Shown here piece after piece: positions 44,385 through 53,249 of a stretch of 64,000 nucleotides of DNA; position 1 is the stretch's first letter, and every line of letters starts with the position of its first letter. The position numbers were made by a program, and so were the translations under genes. Source of the DNA: Megasphaera sp. AM44-1BH (lineage in GTDB: Bacteria; Bacillota; Negativicutes; Veillonellales; Megasphaeraceae); the NCBI RefSeq assembly GCF_003467125.1, contig NZ_QSFA01000006.1, forward strand, positions 1-64,000, read 5' to 3'. The notes beneath the pieces were generated by a model. It searched no databases. It was given only the letters and a program-made list of their open reading frames with translations, and was not told where the DNA came from.

Positions 44385-44822
44385 ATGGAAAATATGAACG
44401 AATTGTATTCCGACATCATTCTGGAACACAACCAGTGTCAGGAAAACAAGCATCCCCTCGATGGTGCCAATCTCAGCGAACACGGTCACAACCCGAGCTG
44501 TGGCGACGATATTACGCTGCAGGCTGATATTCAGGACGGAGTCATCAAAGATGCCGCCTATACGGGCCATGGCTGTGCCATCAGCCAGGCTTCGGCTGAC
44601 ATCATGATCGACCTCATCAAGGGCAAGACCGTCGAAGAAGCGCTGCGCCTGGTCAACCTCTTCCTGGAAATGATCAAGCGGGAAGTGACTGACGACGACA
44701 AGCTGGAAGAACTGGAAGATGCCATTGCCCTCAAGAATATCTCCAATATGCCGGCCCGCGTAAAATGCGCTGTCCTGGCATGGCATACGTTGAAAGATGC
44801 TCTGGAACGGGAAGGGAAGTAG
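44385..44822 (+). CDS. sufU: Sulfur carrier/scaffold protein SufU
   Basis: A zinc-dependent sulfur acceptor for SufS in Firmicutes. The 145 residues contain the expected zinc and sulfur ligands: the aspartate-containing NPSCGDDI block with the first cysteine, HGCAISQASADIM with the second, and VKCAVLAWHTL with the third. AAGGAG precedes the start. It is the last gene of the operon, which has no obvious terminator of its own before the GC-rich repeat at 44.83 kb. Confidence 0.95.
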   Translation: MENMNELYSDIILEHNQCQENKHPLDGANLSEHGHNPSCGDDITLQADIQDGVIKDAAYTGHGCAISQASADIMIDLIKGKTVEEALRLVNLFLEMIKREVTDDDKLEELEDAIALKNISNMPARVKCAVLAWHTLKDALEREGK

Positions 44823-44828
44823 GAGATA

Positions 44829-44935
44829 GCAGTCCGCAGACCGTGATTAGTGACCAGTGATTAGTGGCTAGTGATTCGTGGTTAGCGGCTGGCGGCTGGC
44901 CGCTAGCATTTAGCAGTCCGCGGCTGATAGTTCTG
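44829..44935. repeat. Intergenic degenerate GC-rich repeat (family A, copy 1)
   Basis: A run of imperfect units built on GTGATTAGTGG, GGCTAGTGATTCGTGG and GTTAGCGGCTGGC, flanked by two AGTCCGC[AG] copies. A TAGCGGC/GCCGCTA pair lets it fold into a hairpin. A related element lies at 63.64-63.71 kb, sharing GTTAGCGGCTGGC exactly. Confidence 0.7.
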
Positions 44936-44943
44936 CGTATAGA

Positions 44944-44993
44944 AAAACAGGCTGTCCCATTAAGTAGAAGTGCTTAATGGGACAGCCTGTTTT
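44944..44993. terminator. Bidirectional terminator between sufU and lgt
   Basis: A 21-bp stem (AAAACAGGCTGTCCCATTAA with its complement) around an 8-base loop, with A and T tracts on both sides. Confidence 0.92.
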
Positions 44994-45000
44994 GGCATTA

Positions 45001-45016
45001 ACATCAAACCTCAAAC
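45001..45016. repeat. TCAAAC repeat (family B, copy 1)
   Basis: CATCAAACCTCAAAC directly abuts the lgt stop codon and lies 8 bases after the preceding terminator stem. Related copies are at 54.33 and 61.65 kb. Confidence 0.6.
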
Positions 45017-45810
45017 TATTTCTGCATGGCGTCTTCTGTGTCCCGGCTGCCTTTCCACTGGATGAGGATGAAGGCGATGAGGGCGATGGCGAAGGCGATG
45101 ACGCTGGTCAGCTGGGCTGATTTCAGGCCCAGTGTCAGGTTGACGTAGTCGCCGCGGAGGAATTCCAGGAAGAAGCGTTCGATGGCGTAAAGCATGACGT
45201 ACAGGCAGAATACCTGTCCTTTCTTGTGAGGGAAGGCGCTGTAAAAGAGAAGGAGAACAAAAATCAGGATATCTCCCTGTCCTTCCCAGACTTCGGCCGG
45301 CCAGAGAGGCTGGTTCCCGTACGTATGGTAGGCCAGGGTCGTATCGGGGTAAACGATGCCAAAATTCCCGCCTGTAGGATGACCGAAGGCGTCGCCGTTC
45401 ATGAGATTGGCCATGCGGCCGACGGACTGGCCCAGGATGATGGCCGGCGCCAGGAGATCGGCAAAGGCCCAGGTGTCGATGTGATGATACTTCGTGTAGA
45501 GGATGCCGGCAATGGCTCCGAATAACAGGCCGCCCTGGATGGCCATGCCACCCTGCCAGACATAGGGGATTTCCGTGAGATGATTGTGGTAGTAAGCCCA
45601 GTCAAAAAAGAATACGTCCCAGAGCCGTCCGCCGACGATACCCGACAAGCCGCAGTACATGGTAAAGTCGAATATATGGACATGCCAGCCCCGTCCGTCC
45701 CGTTTCATGATGTAATATCCCGTAATGCCGGCCGAGATGATTCCCAGCATAAATAACAGGCCATAGGCCCGTATGGGGAAGGACCCGATAAAAAATAGAT
45801 ATTGATGCAT
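45016..45810 (-). CDS. lgt: Prolipoprotein diacylglyceryl transferase
   Basis: Transfers diacylglycerol to the lipobox cysteine of lipoprotein precursors at the inner membrane. The 264 residues have about seven membrane segments, an early RAYGLLFMLGI block and the GGRLWDV motif. The signature near residue 140, normally GRxGNFxNxE, reads GRMANLMNGDAFG here, with Leu for Phe and Asp for Glu, conservative changes. ATG 45810 follows AAGGAGCGG at a long spacing; the frame extends 22 codons further without a better site. Confidence 0.93.
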   Translation of the reverse strand: MHQYLFFIGSFPIRAYGLLFMLGIISAGITGYYIMKRDGRGWHVHIFDFTMYCGLSGIVGGRLWDVFFFDWAYYHNHLTEIPYVWQGGMAIQGGLLFGAIAGILYTKYHHIDTWAFADLLAPAIILGQSVGRMANLMNGDAFGHPTGGNFGIVYPDTTLAYHTYGNQPLWPAEVWEGQGDILIFVLLLFYSAFPHKKGQVFCLYVMLYAIERFFLEFLRGDYVNLTLGLKSAQLTSVIAFAIALIAFILIQWKGSRDTEDAMQK

Positions 45811-45832
45811 AAAAAATGCCGCTCCTTTGTGA

Positions 45833-45873
45833 TATAATGAAGACTGCTGTATGGATACAGCTGATTCATTATA
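45833..45873. promoter_or_regulatory. Large palindrome with opposed -10 boxes between lgt and the GH18 gene
   Basis: Outer arms TATAATGAA (45833-45841) and TTCATTATA (45865-45873) are perfectly complementary, as are inner arms GCTGTAT and ATACAGC (45846-45852, 45855-45861). Each outer arm holds a TATAAT, one per strand; the plus-strand one is extended (TGA in front). It could be two mutually exclusive promoters, an operator or a leader hairpin. Spacing to good -35 boxes is poor. Confidence 0.55.
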
Positions 45874-45925
45874 CAACAGAGACGGTCATTAGGGAAGCCG
45901 CACTCGAAGATGAGGAGAATACACC

Positions 45926-47512
45926 ATGCATAGACATAACATAAAAAAAATCTGCCTTGCCCTCCTGGTGGCCTGCTCGGCCGCTACAGGGGCTCTGGCA
46001 GCGCCAAAAGCAGACAGTACAGCCGGAAAAGCGCAAGATCCGGTCTTTTCGGTTCCCGTCGTGGAGAACCCCATTTCCAGTCAGGATATCAAGGATCTGC
46101 AGATTGTAGAAGATGGCAAACGCTGGCTGGTCCGTGACAAGGCGCTGCAGCAATACGGCATTTATCCCAATCGCACGAAAAAAGGCCAGTACTGGTTCCG
46201 CCTTCCTGCTGCCGCAGACGGGAAGATGCTGTGGCAGGACCGCAATGTGAGCCTGACATTGCCGGGAACAGAAAGCAAAGAAGGGCGCAACATCAGCATT
46301 TCCCATGTACGCCGGCCTCTGGGCATCAGCTATGTCCTCGAACCGGATCACATGGAACTGCTGCCGGCACCGCGGCCGGAACGGTCTGCCCTGGAATTGC
46401 GCCAGCAGCCCCTGCCCGAGGGGGAGGTCATGAAAAAATATGGCCGTGATGCCCTGGGCATGGTGCTGCTTTGGGACCCGGTCATGGATGAAAACGCACC
46501 GGTACTGCCCCTGCGGACGAAACAGCCCGTCGTATCCCCCTGCGCCTTCCGTATCACCAAAGACGGCGTCCTCCTCAGAAATCCCGATTTCGATACTCTC
46601 CTCATGGAATGGAAAGCCAAAGGATATGCTGTCTGGCCGCTGGTCGATAACAATTTCAATCCCGGCCAGACCCATGACATCCTGAGCCGGAAAGAACTGC
46701 GGGAACAGCTCATCAAGGAACTCATTGGCTATGGCATTCTCTATGAATTTTCCGGGTATAATATTGACTTTGAAAATGTCAATTACAGCGATAAAAACCT
46801 TCTTACGCAGTTTGTCCGTGAATTTTCCGATGCCGCCCGGGCGTACGGGCTGAAAACGTCCATCGATGTGACACCTCTGTCGGACAGTCCCAACTGGTCC
46901 CTCGTATACGACCGGGCCGCCCTGGGACAGAGCGTCGATTACGTCATGCTCATGGCCTATGACCAGGTGGGACGTACCAGTCCCGTGGCAGGGCCGACGG
47001 CTACCTATCCCTGGGTGAAGACGGCCATAGAAAATACGCTGAAATTCGTTCCTGCTGACAAAGTCATACTGGGTATGCCCCTTTATATGCGGATTTGGTA
47101 TGAAGCCGACGATGGAAAAGACCTGCCCAAAGACATAGAAAGCTGGCCCGTATCCGTCAAAGCGTCTGCTCAGACAGGAGTGGCACCTGCTCAGGCAGGA
47201 GCAGCGCCTGCCCGGACAGGCACAGCAAAGACGAAGCCGAAATTGTTCGTCCGTACCCTCACCATGGCCGACAGCCATCGCGTCCGCGAAAAATATGCAT
47301 CATCCATTACCTGGGATGCAGACCTCGGATTGTATTACCTCGATACCCGTCTTCCCAAGGGACGGCTGCGCATCTGGTTTGAAGATGAAAAGTCACTCAA
47401 AGAAAAAATCGGCCTCATCCATACGTACCAGCTGGCCGGCGCTTCCTTCTGGCGCAAAGGCTTTGAACCGGAAAACTTTTGGCACGGATTTGCGAAACAT
47501 GAATTGACTTGA
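45926..47512 (+). CDS. Secreted GH18-like glycoside hydrolase
   Basis: A 528-residue exported protein with a signal peptide (about 1-26). A non-catalytic N-terminal domain precedes a GH18 TIM-barrel. The catalytic strand-4 motif reads GYNIDFEN, with Asp281 and Glu283 as the expected acid-base pair. YVMLMAYDQVGR and LGMPLYMRIW are further family segments. A Gln/Ala/Pro-rich insertion, with a TGxAPAxAGxAPA repeat pattern, interrupts the barrel near 410-430. The best relatives are the YaaH/spore-germination-type GH18 proteins that act on peptidoglycan sugars. Here it is probably a periplasmic or surface hydrolase. The leuS -35 box is inside its last codons. Confidence 0.85.
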   Translation: MHRHNIKKICLALLVACSAATGALAAPKADSTAGKAQDPVFSVPVVENPISSQDIKDLQIVEDGKRWLVRDKALQQYGIYPNRTKKGQYWFRLPAAADGKMLWQDRNVSLTLPGTESKEGRNISISHVRRPLGISYVLEPDHMELLPAPRPERSALELRQQPLPEGEVMKKYGRDALGMVLLWDPVMDENAPVLPLRTKQPVVSPCAFRITKDGVLLRNPDFDTLLMEWKAKGYAVWPLVDNNFNPGQTHDILSRKELREQLIKELIGYGILYEFSGYNIDFENVNYSDKNLLTQFVREFSDAARAYGLKTSIDVTPLSDSPNWSLVYDRAALGQSVDYVMLMAYDQVGRTSPVAGPTATYPWVKTAIENTLKFVPADKVILGMPLYMRIWYEADDGKDLPKDIESWPVSVKASAQTGVAPAQAGAAPARTGTAKTKPKLFVRTLTMADSHRVREKYASSITWDADLGLYYLDTRLPKGRLRIWFEDEKSLKEKIGLIHTYQLAGASFWRKGFEPENFWHGFAKHELT

Positions 47513-47532
47513 CGTGTCAACCCCTTTATAAT
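47504..47532 (+). promoter_or_regulatory. Promoter of leuS
   Basis: TTGACT (47504-47509) and TATAAT (47527-47532) are spaced by 17 bases. The -35 box overlaps the final codons of the GH18 gene. AATAGAAAGGT/ACCTTCTATT form a small hairpin in the leader. No T-box is present. Confidence 0.78.
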
Positions 47533-47586
47533 AGAAAGGTCAACAACCTTACCTTCTATTTTATTTGCGACGTGGGGGGTCGAAGA

Positions 47587-50073
47587 ATGGAAAAATATAT
47601 TCCACAAGAAATAGAAAAGAAATGGCAGAAAATCTGGCTGGATAATAAAGTAGATAAATGCCCGGACGAAAGTGACAAGCCCAAGTACTACGTACTGGAA
47701 ATGTTCCCGTATCCGTCGGGCAATCTGCATATGGGCCATGTCCGCAACTACGCTATCGGCGACGTCATTGCCCGCTATAGAAGAATGATCGGCTACAACG
47801 TCATTCATCCCATGGGATTCGATGCATTCGGCATGCCGGCAGAAAATGCGGCTATCCAGCATAATATCCCGCCTGCAAAGTGGACCTATGACAACATAGC
47901 CAATATGGAACGGCAACAGAAATCCCTGGGCCTGTCCTACGACTGGGACCGTGAAGTTGCCACCTGCCATAAAGAATATTATAAATGGACGCAGTGGATG
48001 TTCGAACTGATGTACAAACGTGGCCTGGCATACCGCAAGGAAGCCAAGGTCAACTGGTGCGAACACTGCCATACCGTCCTTGCCAACGAACAGGCTGAAG
48101 GCGGCGTATGCTGGCGCTGTGACAATCCGGTCGTCAAGAAAGACCTGAAACAGTGGTTCTTCAAGATTACCGATTATGCCGACCGTCTCCTCGACGATCT
48201 GGACAAACTGCCGGGCTGGCCGGAACGGGTCAAGACCATGCAGCGCAACTGGATCGGCCGCAGCGAAGGGGCAAACTTCTTCTTTGATATCCCGGAAATC
48301 GGCGAACGGGTAGAACTGTTCTCGACCCGTGTCGATACGATCTTCGGTGCCAGCTTCGTCGTCCTGGCTCCGGAACATCCCTTTGTGGAACGGATCATCA
48401 AAGGCAAGCCCAACGAAGCCGAACTGCGCGCTTTCATTGAAAAAATGCGCAACCAGAGCGATATTGAACGTACGTCCGATGATGCCGAAAAAGTCGGCAT
48501 GTTTACCGGTGCCTATGCCATCAATCCGGTCAATCAGGCAAAAGTACCTATCTGGATTGCCAACTACGTCCTCGTCGATTATGGTACCGGTGCAGTAATG
48601 GGGGTTGCCGGCCACGATCAGCGTGACTTTGAATTCTGCAAGAAATACGATATTCCCATCAAATATGTCATCCAGGATCCGGAAGGCAAAATCGACTACG
48701 AACACGATGACATCACTGAAGCCTATACAGGCGAAGGCTATCTCATCAATTCCGGTGAATTCAACGGCCTGTCCATCAAAGAAGGTCAGAAAGCCATTAC
48801 GAAATGGCTCGTCGATCACGACTATGGCCACGCGACGGTAAACTTCCGCCTCCGCGACTGGCTGATTTCCCGTCAGCGCTACTGGGGCGCCCCGATTCCT
48901 GTCGTATACTGCGAAAAATGCGGCGAACAGCTCGTGCCGGAAGACCAGCTGCCGGTAGAACTGCCGGAAGACGTCAAATTCACGGCTGGCGCTACGTCTC
49001 CGCTGGAAACGAGTGAAAAATTCCTCCATACGACCTGCCCGAAATGCGGCGGCCCGGCCATCCGGGAAACGGATACGATGGATACCTTCCTGTGCTCGTC
49101 ATGGTATCATCTGCGTTACACCGATCCGCGCAATACGAAGATGCCCTTCGACCCGAAGAAGGCCAATTACTGGATGAATGTCGATCAGTATATCGGCGGC
49201 ATTGAACACGCCATCCTCCATCTGATCTATGCCCGCTTCTTCATGAAGGTCCTGTACGATGCCGGTTATGTCGATAAAGTCGAACCGTATGAACGCCTGC
49301 TCACCCAGGGGATGGTACTCCTCGACGGCAGCAAGATGAGCAAGTCCAAAGGCAACGTCGTATCACCGGAAGAAATCGTATCGAAATACGGTGCTGACAC
49401 AGCCCGCCTGTTCATCCTCTTTGCGGCTCCTCCTGAACGGGATCTGCCCTGGTCCGATACGGGCGTAGAAGGGTCGTACCGCTTCCTGAACCGCGTATGG
49501 CGCATCGTCTTCCAGTACATGGACCTGGCTAAAGCCGGCGACGACAGCAGCCGTCCCTATACGGAAGCAGAAAAGGCGCTGCGCCTCGTCGAATACACGT
49601 CCATCCGCAAAGTCACCGTCGATGTCAAAGGCACCGATGGACACTATGCTCTGAACACGGCAGTCAGCTCCATCATGGAATACGTCAATGCCATGTACAA
49701 TTATGTGGATAAGAATACGTCCATCCGCAAAGATGTGGCCGTAGAAGTCGTAGAAAACCTGCTCAAGATCCTGGCACCGTTTACACCGCATATCACGGCA
49801 GAACTGTGGCAGAAAGTCGGCTTTGAAGGCGATGTCCACAAACAGGACTGGCCGAAAGTCGATGAAAGCGCCCTGAAGGTCGATGAAATCGAACTGCCGA
49901 TCCAGGTAAATGGCAAGGTACGTGACCGGATCACCGTTCCTGTCGAAATGGATAAAGACAAACTGCGTGAACTGGCTCTTGCCCGTCCTCATGTCAAGAA
50001 CTTTACCGATGGCAAACAGGTCGTCAAGTTCATCGTCGTACCGAAGAAAATCATTAATATTGTCGTAAAATAA
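47587..50073 (+). CDS. leuS: Leucyl-tRNA synthetase
   Basis: Charges tRNA-Leu. In 828 residues the class I HIGH motif reads HMGH (48-51) after FPYPSGNL, and KMSKS is at 583-587. A CP1 editing domain, with a TRVDTIFGASF segment, lies at about 220-410. The zinc domain has CEHC and CWRC, and a second zinc-type site has CEKCGEQ and CPKCGG. ATG 47587 is chosen with a GGGGGGT site in front; the frame is open upstream to 47509 but lacks a start signal. Confidence 0.97.
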   Translation: MEKYIPQEIEKKWQKIWLDNKVDKCPDESDKPKYYVLEMFPYPSGNLHMGHVRNYAIGDVIARYRRMIGYNVIHPMGFDAFGMPAENAAIQHNIPPAKWTYDNIANMERQQKSLGLSYDWDREVATCHKEYYKWTQWMFELMYKRGLAYRKEAKVNWCEHCHTVLANEQAEGGVCWRCDNPVVKKDLKQWFFKITDYADRLLDDLDKLPGWPERVKTMQRNWIGRSEGANFFFDIPEIGERVELFSTRVDTIFGASFVVLAPEHPFVERIIKGKPNEAELRAFIEKMRNQSDIERTSDDAEKVGMFTGAYAINPVNQAKVPIWIANYVLVDYGTGAVMGVAGHDQRDFEFCKKYDIPIKYVIQDPEGKIDYEHDDITEAYTGEGYLINSGEFNGLSIKEGQKAITKWLVDHDYGHATVNFRLRDWLISRQRYWGAPIPVVYCEKCGEQLVPEDQLPVELPEDVKFTAGATSPLETSEKFLHTTCPKCGGPAIRETDTMDTFLCSSWYHLRYTDPRNTKMPFDPKKANYWMNVDQYIGGIEHAILHLIYARFFMKVLYDAGYVDKVEPYERLLTQGMVLLDGSKMSKSKGNVVSPEEIVSKYGADTARLFILFAAPPERDLPWSDTGVEGSYRFLNRVWRIVFQYMDLAKAGDDSSRPYTEAEKALRLVEYTSIRKVTVDVKGTDGHYALNTAVSSIMEYVNAMYNYVDKNTSIRKDVAVEVVENLLKILAPFTPHITAELWQKVGFEGDVHKQDWPKVDESALKVDEIELPIQVNGKVRDRITVPVEMDKDKLRELALARPHVKNFTDGKQVVKFIVVPKKIINIVVK

Positions 50074-50078
50074 TACAG

Positions 50079-50109
50079 AAAAGGGGTGCCGCGTGCATCC
50101 CTTTTTTTT
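50079..50109 (+). terminator. Terminator of leuS
   Basis: AAAAGGGGTGC pairs with GCATCCCTTTT (one G-T pair) around CGCGT, followed by T8. Confidence 0.88.
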
Positions 50110-50126
50110 ACTGAAGGAGACGTGCT

Positions 50127-50792
50127 ATGAAAGACAGACTTACTCCCAACAGGACGGTACATCACCTTTCATCCCTCAATAATACGCCCTGTGCCGTCAT
50201 CCTGCCGATCCTCACCATCGGTGGGGAAGAACATATCCTGTTTGAAGTGCGGAGCAGCAAACTGGCCTGGCAGCCGCGGGACATCTGCTTTCCCGGCGGG
50301 CGCATCGAAAAAAGCGATGCCAGTGCCCTCGATGCAGCCATACGGGAGACGATGGAAGAACTGGGGGTGGAGCGCAGTGATATAGACATACTGGGGCCCC
50401 TCGATTATATCGAATCCATGGCAGGCGTCACGGTCTGGCCTTTTGCGGCCCGGATCCGCACGCAGGACTTTACTTTGAGCCGCGGGGAAATCGCCGAAAT
50501 TTTCACCGCTCCCATTTCCTACCTGCGCTCTGTCCGGCCAGAGGAAAAACATATGGAAATCGCCACCCGGCCCGGTCCGGATTTTCCCGAAGACGTATTG
50601 TACAACAGTTTCCGCGGCGACCGCAGCTGGAAACGGCGCAAGACCTATTCCGTCTATATCTACCGCTATCAAAAATGGCCTATCTGGGGCATAACGGCCC
50701 ATATACTGCGCCATTTCTTGTCCCTGTACCAGGCAGGAGAGGACGCTATGGAAACGCATGGGGACCAAAGGGAGGGCGCAGCCGGATTCTGA
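50127..50792 (+). CDS. CoA pyrophosphatase-like Nudix hydrolase
   Basis: A 221-residue protein of the Nudix family. The Nudix box is FPGGRIEKSDASALDAAIRETMEELGV, with the RETMEELG core near residue 80. The longer GGx-box and the PRDICFPGGRIE lead are typical of CoA pyrophosphatases (NudL/YeaB), which hydrolyse CoA to phosphopantetheine. A C-terminal extension rich in charged residues is not typical. GAAGGAG stands before ATG 50127, just after the leuS terminator. Confidence 0.85.
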   Translation: MKDRLTPNRTVHHLSSLNNTPCAVILPILTIGGEEHILFEVRSSKLAWQPRDICFPGGRIEKSDASALDAAIRETMEELGVERSDIDILGPLDYIESMAGVTVWPFAARIRTQDFTLSRGEIAEIFTAPISYLRSVRPEEKHMEIATRPGPDFPEDVLYNSFRGDRSWKRRKTYSVYIYRYQKWPIWGITAHILRHFLSLYQAGEDAMETHGDQREGAAGF

Positions 50793-51190
50793 TATATGGT
50801 TATGATTTCACTGCTGGCGTATGACTATACGTCCTTGTACGGATATACAAAATAGCTATAATCATCAGTTAAAAAAGTTACTTTATAAATAAAAGGAGTA
50901 TCGCATAATCAATTATAAATATTTAATAAACTGTCTTTTGCAATGATAACTATTCAATCATGAAAAAAAGGAATGAATGCATTGTATAAATAGCGGCTTT
51001 TTCTATTGATTAAATACGTGAAAAGTTGTACAATGCAGATGTAAGAGCTTGCAGGTCGGATACGTTTGCCTTGTTGCAAGCGACGTTCTGTATAGATAGT
51101 GTGAAATTTTTGTATTTATGCAGTATCAACGGCAGGAAAGAAGACCTTTCAGTTTTTACGTAATAGACGTTTAAGGAGAGTGGGAACAGT
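50793..51190 (+). other. Long AT-rich region before bcd-etfBA
   Basis: No gene is seen in these 398 bases. They contain the promoter at 51006-51034 and a leader of about 150 bases. A GCTTGCA/TTGCAAGC pair (about 51048-51087) could form a hairpin in the leader. A strong leader fits the high expression expected of the butyrate pathway. Confidence 0.5.
51006..51034 (+). promoter_or_regulatory. Promoter of bcd-etfBA
   Basis: TTGATT (51006-51011) and TACAAT (51029-51034) are spaced by 17 bases. Confidence 0.72.
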
Positions 51191-52342
51191 ATGGATTTTA
51201 AATTGAATGATCTGCAGAAAGACATCGTTAAAACCGTCCATGATTATTGCGAAAAGAAAATAAAACCGGATATCGGCGAACGCGATCACGCAGGTGATTT
51301 TGGCGAAGAACATGTAAAAGCTCTGATGCAGGACATGGGTATTGCCGGTATTTACTATCCTGAAGAATACGGTGGAATGGGCAATGACGGCGGCGATGTA
51401 CTGACGTACATCCTCTGCGTGGAAGAAATTGCCAAATATGATGCCGGTATGGCAGCAACCGTTTCCGCTTCCATTTCCCTCGGTACCAACCCCATCTGGC
51501 AGTATGGTACAGAAGAACAGAAGAAAAAATATCTCGAACCGCTCGTAACGGGTGAAAAACTCGGCGCGTTCTGCCTGACCGAACCGGGTGCCGGCACTGA
51601 CGCTGCCATGCAGCAGACGACGGCTGTCAAAGATGGCGATCATTACATCCTCAACGGCAACAAGATTTTCATCACCAACGGCGGCAAGGCCGATACGTAC
51701 ATCGTATTTGCCATGACGGATAAATCCAAAGGCACGAAAGGCATTTCCGCCTTTATCGTTGAAAAAGGCTGGGAAGGCTTCACCTTTGGCAAGAAAGAAG
51801 ACAAACTGGGCATCCATACGTCCCAGACTATGGAACTCATCTTCCAGGATGTCAAAGTTCCGGCAGAAAACCTGCTCGGTGAAGAAGGAAAAGGCTTCAT
51901 CATCGCTATGCAGACCCTCGACGGCGGCCGTATCGGCATCGCTGCCCAGGCTCTCGGCATTGCTGAATCTGCTCTTGACGACGCTGTCGCCTATTCGAAA
52001 GAACGTGTACAGTTCGGTCGTCCGCTCTGCAAATTCCAGAATGTTTCCTTCAAACTGGCTGACATGAAGATGAAGATTGAAGCAGCCCGTCTCCTGGTCT
52101 ACAAAGCAGCTGAAGCCAAACAGGCCGGCGGCCGCTTCTCCCTGGAAGCTGCCATTGCCAAGAGAATGGCTTCCGATATCGCTATGGAAGTTACGACAGA
52201 AGCTGTCCAGATCTTCGGCGGCTATGGCTACACCGAAGATTATCCCGTTGCCCGTCATATGCGCGACGCCAAGATCACGCAGATTTATGAAGGTACCAAC
52301 GAAGTACAGCTCATGGTTACATCGGGCTTCCTGCTCAAATAA
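51191..52342 (+). CDS. bcd: Butyryl-CoA dehydrogenase (short-chain acyl-CoA dehydrogenase)
   Basis: Reduces crotonyl-CoA to butyryl-CoA; with the neighbouring electron-transfer flavoprotein it allows flavin-based electron bifurcation from NADH to ferredoxin. The 383 residues match the Megasphaera elsdenii enzyme length and closely follow that sequence as I remember it. LTEPGAGTDAAMQQT and ITNGG bind FAD. Glu367 in QIYEGTNEVQ is exactly the catalytic-base number of the M. elsdenii protein. GGAGAG precedes ATG 51191. etfB and etfA follow as an operon. Confidence 0.96.
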   Translation: MDFKLNDLQKDIVKTVHDYCEKKIKPDIGERDHAGDFGEEHVKALMQDMGIAGIYYPEEYGGMGNDGGDVLTYILCVEEIAKYDAGMAATVSASISLGTNPIWQYGTEEQKKKYLEPLVTGEKLGAFCLTEPGAGTDAAMQQTTAVKDGDHYILNGNKIFITNGGKADTYIVFAMTDKSKGTKGISAFIVEKGWEGFTFGKKEDKLGIHTSQTMELIFQDVKVPAENLLGEEGKGFIIAMQTLDGGRIGIAAQALGIAESALDDAVAYSKERVQFGRPLCKFQNVSFKLADMKMKIEAARLLVYKAAEAKQAGGRFSLEAAIAKRMASDIAMEVTTEAVQIFGGYGYTEDYPVARHMRDAKITQIYEGTNEVQLMVTSGFLLK

Positions 52343-52412
52343 CCTATCCTTGTTTATGAGGCAGCCATTAGCGCTGTTGACATAAAAATTATTTTTAGGA
52401 GGCAACAGAAAT

Positions 52413-53228
52413 ATGGAAATATTGGTATGTGTCAAACAGGTTCCGGACACAGCAGAAGTAAAAATTGATCCCGTAAAACATACCGTCATTCGTGCCGGTG
52501 TACCGAACATCTTCAATCCGTTCGACCAGAACGCTTTGGAAGCTGCTCTTCAGTTAAAAGATAACCAGGGCGCAAAGGTAACTTTGCTCTCCATGGGACC
52601 CCCGCAGGCTAAAGACGTTCTCCGTGAAGGTCTGGCTATGGGCGCTGATGAAGCATACCTCCTCACAGACCGCAAAGTCGGCGGTTCCGATACGCTGGCT
52701 ACAGGCTATTGCCTGGCTCAGGCTGTCAAGAAAGTAGCTGAACTCAAAGGCATCGAACAGTTCGATATCATCCTTTGCGGCAAACAGGCTATTGATGGTG
52801 ATACGGCACAGGTCGGCCCGCAGATCGCCTGCGAACTCGGCATCCCGCAGATCACCTATGCAGCTGCTATCGAAGTAAACGAAGAAGCTAAATGCGTAAA
52901 AGTAAAACAGCAGAACGAAGAAGGCTACATCATTACGGAAGCTAACTTCCCTGTCCTGATTACGGCTGTTAAAGAATTGAACGAACCGCGCTTCCCGACC
53001 ATCCGTGGCACGATGAAAGCAAAACGTCGCGAAATTCCTGAACTCTCCGCTGATGACGTAAAAGCTGATGAAACCAAGATCGGCCTGAGCGGCTCCCCGA
53101 CGAAAGTTCGTAAGATTTTCACACCGCCTCAGAGAACACAGGGCCTCATCATTCCTGTTGAAGATGACAACGACCAGGCAGCTGTTGATACCTTGATGGA
53201 AAAACTGACTGCTCAGAAAATCATTTAA
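52413..53228 (+). CDS. etfB: Electron-transfer flavoprotein beta subunit
   Basis: The small ETF subunit that, in this branch, binds the bifurcating FAD and NADH. The 271 residues open with the family MEILVCVKQVPDTAEVKID and contain ILCGKQAIDGDTAQVGPQIA. The sequence closely resembles the M. elsdenii EtfB in my memory. The gene starts 70 bases after bcd, with TAGGAGG in front of ATG 52413. Confidence 0.96.
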   Translation: MEILVCVKQVPDTAEVKIDPVKHTVIRAGVPNIFNPFDQNALEAALQLKDNQGAKVTLLSMGPPQAKDVLREGLAMGADEAYLLTDRKVGGSDTLATGYCLAQAVKKVAELKGIEQFDIILCGKQAIDGDTAQVGPQIACELGIPQITYAAAIEVNEEAKCVKVKQQNEEGYIITEANFPVLITAVKELNEPRFPTIRGTMKAKRREIPELSADDVKADETKIGLSGSPTKVRKIFTPPQRTQGLIIPVEDDNDQAAVDTLMEKLTAQKII

Positions 53229-53249
53229 TTCTAAGGAGGAAAAGTGAAA

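Noticed and set aside
43152..44786. A 544-codon open frame on the minus strand opposite sufS-sufU
   Set aside because: It lies wholly opposite two well-recognised genes, has no ribosome-binding site and no family likeness. Long antisense frames of this kind (also at 54694-56559, 40463-41845 and 37986-39326) come from codon bias.
44829..44935. CRISPR array
   Set aside because: The units are short, degenerate and without spacers of regular length. No cas gene is present.
47520..47586. T-box leader for leuS
   Set aside because: The leader is only about 50 bases and has no AGGGTGG core, unlike the thrS leader.
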